Origin: Deltaproteobacteria bacterium GWC2_65_14
GTDB taxonomy: Bacteria > Desulfobacterota > Deferrimicrobia > Deferrimicrobiales > Deferrimicrobiaceae
Reading direction: 5' to 3'
Length of the DNA stretch: 50,140 nt
Assembly: GCA_001797615.1 (NCBI GenBank)
Contig: MGPV01000049.1
Coordinates: forward strand, 9,897-60,036
The number at the start of each line of letters is the position of its first letter. The first letter of the stretch is position 1. Positions 46,431-50,140 of the stretch are shown here, one piece after another. The notes beneath the pieces are model-generated. The model was not told the DNA's origin. It did not search any database and saw only the letters and a program-made list of their open reading frames with translations. The translations under genes were made by a program, and so were the position numbers.

Positions 46431-48794
46431 TCATCCTCCCGAAAGGATCCGCATCACGACGACCTGGTCGCCGTTTCGGACGGGAGCGTCCTGCTCGTTC
46501 GAAAGGATCAGTCCGCCGTTCACCGAAACGACCAGGGAACGGTCCTCGAGTTTCTTTGCCGCGTGGGGGAGCCGCCGGTTCAGCGCCTCCCGCAGTTCCG
46601 CGGCGCTCCTCACCGGCTCGTCCACGATGACCGCTCCCTCCGGGGCTCCCGGGATGTCGTCGGGGAGGGCGACTTCGACGGCGAATCCGGTGGTCACCTC
46701 CGCGAGGCGGCGGTGCCACGCAAGCGACGGGACTCCCGCGCCGTTGAGCCCGAGGAGGGCGTAATAGCGGGCCTTGAGCTGCGCGAACCGGGCCCGGTCG
46801 ATCTTCTCCCCGGAGAAGGGCCCTCCCCGGATCTCCTCCTCGAACCAGCGGTCCGGGAGGGTGTCGTCCTTCTCGGTCAGCCCCAGGCGCGCGTTGAGGA
46901 GACGCTCGATCCCGGTGATGTTGCGGCCGATCCCGTCGAGCTGCTCCGGGGTGAACTCCTCCCCGGTCAGCTCCCTGACCTGCAGGGCGAACTCCTCGCA
47001 CCCGGCGGTGGAGGGGGAGTTGAAGAGCTTGGTCGCGAAGCGGCAGACGCCGACGGCGTCCCCCACCGCGAAGGTGTTCTCGCAGGCCCGGACCGCATGC
47101 TCCTTCCCGTCGTAGCGGTTCGGCTCCGGCGACACGGATCCGCCGTAGAGGGCTCTCTTGAACTCCGGGTCGTCGTTGATCCGGGCGTTGATCTCGAGGG
47201 TGGGACGGTTCCGGAGGTGATCCATCCCCCGCGTGGAGACGGCGACGCCGAGGGCGAAGCCCTTGAGGATCCTCGAGTCGTGCGGGTCGGTCTGGAAGAG
47301 CCCCTTGACGGCCATCCGGTAGCGGAGGGCCTCCCGAGGATATCTCCCCCGCTCCACCGCCCGGGAGGAGTCGGCAATGACGTCGCCGAACCCTTCCCGA
47401 CGGGCCGTCAGGAAGAGCAGCTTCTCGATCACCTCGTAGTTGCCCCAGGTCAGCTCGAGCCCCCCGGTGTCCTCCCGGGAGAGGATCCCCCGCTGGTACA
47501 GCTCCATGGCCCAGGCGATGGCGCTTCCGGTGCTGGCCGAGTCGAGCCCCAGGTCGTTCAGGATGTTGTTCAGCCGCAGGACCTGCTCGGGCTCCCGGAG
47601 CCCGACCATCGGGCCCATCTTCCCCAGGGTGACGTAGTCGGGGCCCTCCCCCTTGTCGTGCCGGTCGAAGGAGCCGTCGCCCCGGATCCCCCGGTAGTTC
47701 TTCTCCCGCCGATGCTCCCGGTCCGCCTGGCTCTCGTCATAGGGGGCGTTCCCGGCCACTCCCTTGAGCGCGCTGGCTCCCCACCCCCCTACCCCCTCGG
47801 GGGTCATGTCGTTCAGGGGGCGGCACCGGACGGGACATTTCAGGCAGCTGTCCATGCCGGTGCGGTAGGGGTCGAGATTGCCCGCGTCCAGGGAGTCGTC
47901 CCAGACCGTCTCCTGGTTGTTCCTGACCGCGATGGCCCCCAGGATCCGGCTCGGCTTGTAGAGGAAGGGGGTCCCGACTTTTTTCAGCGCATGCTTGACC
48001 GCGCTGGCCGACAGGACCTTCCGGGCGAACTCCCGGTTGTTCTCCTTGAAGGCCTGCGAGAGGTCGGGATGTGTGCAGCGCCCCCGGATCATGACCGCCT
48101 TGAGCCGGAGGGAGCCCATCTTCGCCCCCGTGCCCCCGCGGGCGTAGATCGCCTTGGGTCCCCCCATGATTCCGGAGCAGAGGACCAGGTTTTCCCCGGC
48201 CCGGGTGATCCTGGCCAACGCCATGTCCTTGCGCTCGGTGCAGGTGAAGTCGCGCTCGACGGCCCGGACGAGGTCGATGTTGTCCATGCCGAGGTAGGAG
48301 GCGGCGTCGTGGAAGCGGACCCGTTCCTCCGAGATCTCGAGGAGGGTCCACCCCGCGGAGCGCCCGTAGAGGACCAGGTGATCGTAACCGTGCAGCTTGA
48401 GGAAGGTGGGAAAGCCATCCCCGCAGTTGCTGTCGAGGAATGCGTCGCTGTCCGGGGCGATGCTGCTGACGTTCCCCCGCGCGGCGGTGGGAACCGTCCC
48501 GGTGAGGACCCCGCTGCCGAAGATCAGGGGAACTCCGGGGTCCAGCGCCTCCCGCCCGTCCGGCAGCAGGTTGTAGAGGAGGAACATGTTCCCGCCGCGG
48601 CCGCCGAGGAAGGTGCGGAAGACCTCCCGGGGGAGGTACCCGGAGCGATGCTCCCGGCGCTCCAGGTCGACGAAGAGCACGGCCCCCTGCGTCGGGTACC
48701 GGGGACGGTCGTGCATCCGGCCCGACAGCCGCTCCACCTTTTCCCGGATGTCCATGACCCCTTCGACGACCTCCCGTTCCGCGAACCGTTCCAT
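46431..48794 (-). CDS. Aldehyde:ferredoxin oxidoreductase fused to a MoaD/ThiS-like domain
   Basis: A 787-residue protein. Residues 35 to about 690 form an AOR-family tungsten/molybdenum bis-pterin enzyme, with FLGGRGGNMFLL, the pterin loop SNCGDGFPTFLKLHGYDHLVLYG and GRGGLG-like ARGGTGAKMGS. The [4Fe-4S] cysteines are in CLKCPVRC (C-x2-C-x3-C) and GVCRF. The last ~66 residues resemble MoaD/ThiS sulfur carriers (LVVSVNGGLIL, RNGDQVVVMRIL) and end in SGG, giving a free C-terminal Gly-Gly. The protein is longer than typical AORs (about 610). ATG 48794 has a weak GGGGG; ATG 48755 is an alternative. Substrate could be an aromatic aldehyde. Confidence 0.87.
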   Translation of the reverse strand: MERFAEREVVEGVMDIREKVERLSGRMHDRPRYPTQGAVLFVDLERREHRSGYLPREVFRTFLGGRGGNMFLLYNLLPDGREALDPGVPLIFGSGVLTGTVPTAARGNVSSIAPDSDAFLDSNCGDGFPTFLKLHGYDHLVLYGRSAGWTLLEISEERVRFHDAASYLGMDNIDLVRAVERDFTCTERKDMALARITRAGENLVLCSGIMGGPKAIYARGGTGAKMGSLRLKAVMIRGRCTHPDLSQAFKENNREFARKVLSASAVKHALKKVGTPFLYKPSRILGAIAVRNNQETVWDDSLDAGNLDPYRTGMDSCLKCPVRCRPLNDMTPEGVGGWGASALKGVAGNAPYDESQADREHRREKNYRGIRGDGSFDRHDKGEGPDYVTLGKMGPMVGLREPEQVLRLNNILNDLGLDSASTGSAIAWAMELYQRGILSREDTGGLELTWGNYEVIEKLLFLTARREGFGDVIADSSRAVERGRYPREALRYRMAVKGLFQTDPHDSRILKGFALGVAVSTRGMDHLRNRPTLEINARINDDPEFKRALYGGSVSPEPNRYDGKEHAVRACENTFAVGDAVGVCRFATKLFNSPSTAGCEEFALQVRELTGEEFTPEQLDGIGRNITGIERLLNARLGLTEKDDTLPDRWFEEEIRGGPFSGEKIDRARFAQLKARYYALLGLNGAGVPSLAWHRRLAEVTTGFAVEVALPDDIPGAPEGAVIVDEPVRSAAELREALNRRLPHAAKKLEDRSLVVSVNGGLILSNEQDAPVRNGDQVVVMRILSGG

Positions 48795-48850
48795 TGTATC
48801 GCCCCCGGCGCGCCGAAAGAAGCGGGGCGTCGTCCGGCGGCGCCGGCGGA

Positions 48851-49792
48851 TCAGCGCGGCTCGAGCGCCTTGACCAGCCCCCGGACCATCGTGTTGAAGG
48901 GGGTGGCGATCCCGGCCTGCGCTCCGTACTCGATGATCTTGCCGTTGATGTAGTCGATCTCGGTCCTCCGTCCCGCCTCGATATCCTGGCGCATGGACGG
49001 CTTGTGGTGCCCCGCGCTCCGGATGTAGCCGACGCAGTAGGGGTAGAAGTCCGGGCCGAGGAAGATCTCGTTCGCCCGGGCCACGGCGATCCCCTCCTTG
49101 ATCAGGGAGTCGACCAGGGTGAAGAGGATCGGGTCGCTGATGACCTCGGCCATCGTCTTGCCGGTGATCGCGCAGATCGGGTTCATGCAGGCGTTCATGA
49201 CCGCCTTCCGCCAGACCATGCTCAGGATCTGCCCGGTGTGGACGGTGTCGAGCCCGCACCGGGTGAGGACCTCGCAGATCGCGACGGCGGCCTTGCGCGC
49301 CCCGGGGTCGAGCTCCTGGAGAACGTGGGGGCGATGGTGGAAGGCGAGCCGGACGTGGCCCGGAGCGATCGGAACGCACCCGAAATTCACGACCGCCCGC
49401 AGGACATGCTCCGGCCCCAGGTGGTGCGCGAGGACCCGTTCGGTGTCGATGCCGTTCTGCCAGCTGATCACGTACCGCCCCTCCCCCGGGTACCCCTCGA
49501 GGGCGGAGGCGATCAGCGGGAGCGCCGTCGCCTTGACGGCGACGAGGATCACGTCGGGAGGATCGTCGAGGATCTCCTCGATCCGGGGGGTCGTCCGGGC
49601 CACCTTCGCCTTCAGGATGTCGGTCCCCTCGATCCGGATCCCGGGATCGCGCGCCGGCGCAAGGAGCGACGGTACGATGTCGCACAGGGTGACCTCGCAC
49701 CCCCCCTTCGAGAGAAACGCGGCGATGACGTTGCCGACCGGCCCGGCTCCGATGACCGCGAACTTCTTCGGCCTGTAGCGTCGTTTTGCCAT
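48851..49792 (-). CDS. Ketopantoate reductase-family protein (PanE/ApbA)
   Basis: A 313-residue NAD(P)-dependent reductase with the N-terminal Rossmann motif VIGAGPVGNVIAAFLSKGG and ILVAVKA followed by SWQNGID. The C-terminal ketopantoate-reductase segment carries the catalytic Lys (MVWRKAVMNACMNPICAITG). The family includes 2-dehydropantoate 2-reductase of CoA synthesis and many relatives of unknown substrate. It lies 56 bases upstream of the aor gene and 3 bases after the ACT protein. A supply role for CoA is conceivable, but a different 2-oxo acid is possible. Confidence 0.85.
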   Translation of the reverse strand: MAKRRYRPKKFAVIGAGPVGNVIAAFLSKGGCEVTLCDIVPSLLAPARDPGIRIEGTDILKAKVARTTPRIEEILDDPPDVILVAVKATALPLIASALEGYPGEGRYVISWQNGIDTERVLAHHLGPEHVLRAVVNFGCVPIAPGHVRLAFHHRPHVLQELDPGARKAAVAICEVLTRCGLDTVHTGQILSMVWRKAVMNACMNPICAITGKTMAEVISDPILFTLVDSLIKEGIAVARANEIFLGPDFYPYCVGYIRSAGHHKPSMRQDIEAGRRTEIDYINGKIIEYGAQAGIATPFNTMVRGLVKALEPR

Positions 49793-49795
49793 CGG

Positions 49796-50140
49796 CTACC
49801 CCGGATTCTCGAGGATCCCGAAGTCGTCGGCGCTGAGCAGCCTGACGTGGTTCCGCTTCAGGATCTCGATCGCGCGGTCGTTGTCGCTGAACCGGAAGAC
49901 CATCACCGCCTTCCCGGAGGTCCCCCCGGCAAGGGCGTACATGTACTCGACGTTCACCCGGCTCTCCTTGAACGGCTTGAGCACCCTGGCCAGGCTGCCG
50001 GGAACGTCGTCGATCTCCGCGGCGACGACGTCGTCGATCCGGGCCGGGAGCTGCTTTTCCATGACCACCCGGCGGGCCCGGGCGACGTCCGACACGAGGA
50101 TGCGAAGGACCCCGAAGTCGGAGGTGTCGCTGATGCAGAG
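49796..50140 (-). CDS. ACT-domain protein, 5' end beyond the window
   Basis: The frame is open to the window edge and encodes LCISDTSDFGVLRILVSDVA followed by a second ACT unit (AEIDDVPGSLARVLKPFKESRVNVEYMYAL). It ends in RLLSADDFGILENPG. The first ACT domain is therefore cut. Proteins of this tandem-ACT type are about 140 residues, and 114 are visible. They bind amino acids or related ligands and are often encoded near PaaK-type ligases and oxidoreductases of aromatic or indole metabolism. A GTG at 50095 could be read as a start but would lose half of the domain. Confidence 0.85.
   Translation of the reverse strand, partial: LCISDTSDFGVLRILVSDVARARRVVMEKQLPARIDDVVAAEIDDVPGSLARVLKPFKESRVNVEYMYALAGGTSGKAVMVFRFSDNDRAIEILKRNHVRLLSADDFGILENPG

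Noticed and set aside
46431-48794. AOR-family protein as BamB, the active-site subunit of class II benzoyl-CoA reductase
   Set aside because: No bamC-I genes are nearby, a class I reductase is present, and the MoaD-like tail is not a BamB feature. Sequence alone does not settle the substrate.

Overview
The window is about 50 kb of GC-rich, densely packed bacterial DNA with many ATGA, GTGA or TGATG gene overlaps. The gene set points to an anaerobic, Gram-negative aromatic-compound degrader: an ATP-dependent (class I) benzoyl-CoA reductase, a ring-opening hydrolase, glutaryl-CoA dehydrogenase, a tungsten/molybdenum aldehyde:ferredoxin oxidoreductase and a radical-SAM AmmeMemoRadiSam enzyme. A Desulfobacterota-like (former Deltaproteobacteria) host is my guess from overall gene style. 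It cannot be proven from this window.

Region 1 (1-13835) is mostly housekeeping. A biotin operon on the minus strand (bioB-bioF-bioA-bioD, with bioD cut by the window edge) has a BirA-type operator at its promoter. On the plus strand follow a phosphoglycolate-phosphatase-like HAD protein, a CPBP membrane protease, pgk, ligA, acylphosphatase, an AmrS-like radical-SAM enzyme, a small membrane protein, an NtrC-like regulator whose AAA+ motifs are degenerate, a zinc-type dehydrogenase, and a small protein whose Shine-Dalgarno lies inside a perfect hairpin. rsmI lies on the minus strand.

Region 2 (13846-24000): a complete branched-chain-amino-acid-type ABC transporter (livJHMGF) runs into a PaaK-type CoA ligase and rsmI. 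Divergent from it are a GNAT acetyltransferase and a cysteine-free Rrf2-family regulator, then an amidohydrolase, a short-chain dehydrogenase and a double-GNAT protein.

Region 3 (24020-32428) is the benzoyl-CoA locus: oah (bamA), bcrC, bcrB, bcrA, bcrD and gcdH on the plus strand, facing a PcaF/PaaJ-type thiolase. Together these cover ring reduction, ring opening, thiolysis and glutaryl-CoA oxidation. The dienoyl-CoA hydratase (Dch) and the hydroxyacyl-CoA dehydrogenase (Had) are not in the window.

Region 4 (32487-50140) holds two more complete liv-type ABC transporters. One is followed by an acyl/aryl-CoA ligase and the thiolase. The other is embedded in a long operon: ACT protein, PanE-like reductase, aldehyde:ferredoxin oxidoreductase fused to a MoaD/ThiS-like domain ending in Gly-Gly, feruloyl-CoA-synthase-like ligase, livJHMGF, and a double hot-dog thioesterase.

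Two patterns stand out. Each of the three ABC transporters is paired with a CoA ligase of a different family, which suggests three uptake-and-activation modules feeding one benzoyl-CoA trunk. A 14-base motif (GGYATTNNGGTACY) sits in the core promoters of the first transporter operon, the GNAT-Rrf2 operon and the oah-bcr operon, so these three units may share one regulator. No tRNA, rRNA, CRISPR array, insertion sequence or phage gene was seen. The only gene-free stretch over 300 bases is 19855-20308, which carries two divergent promoters.
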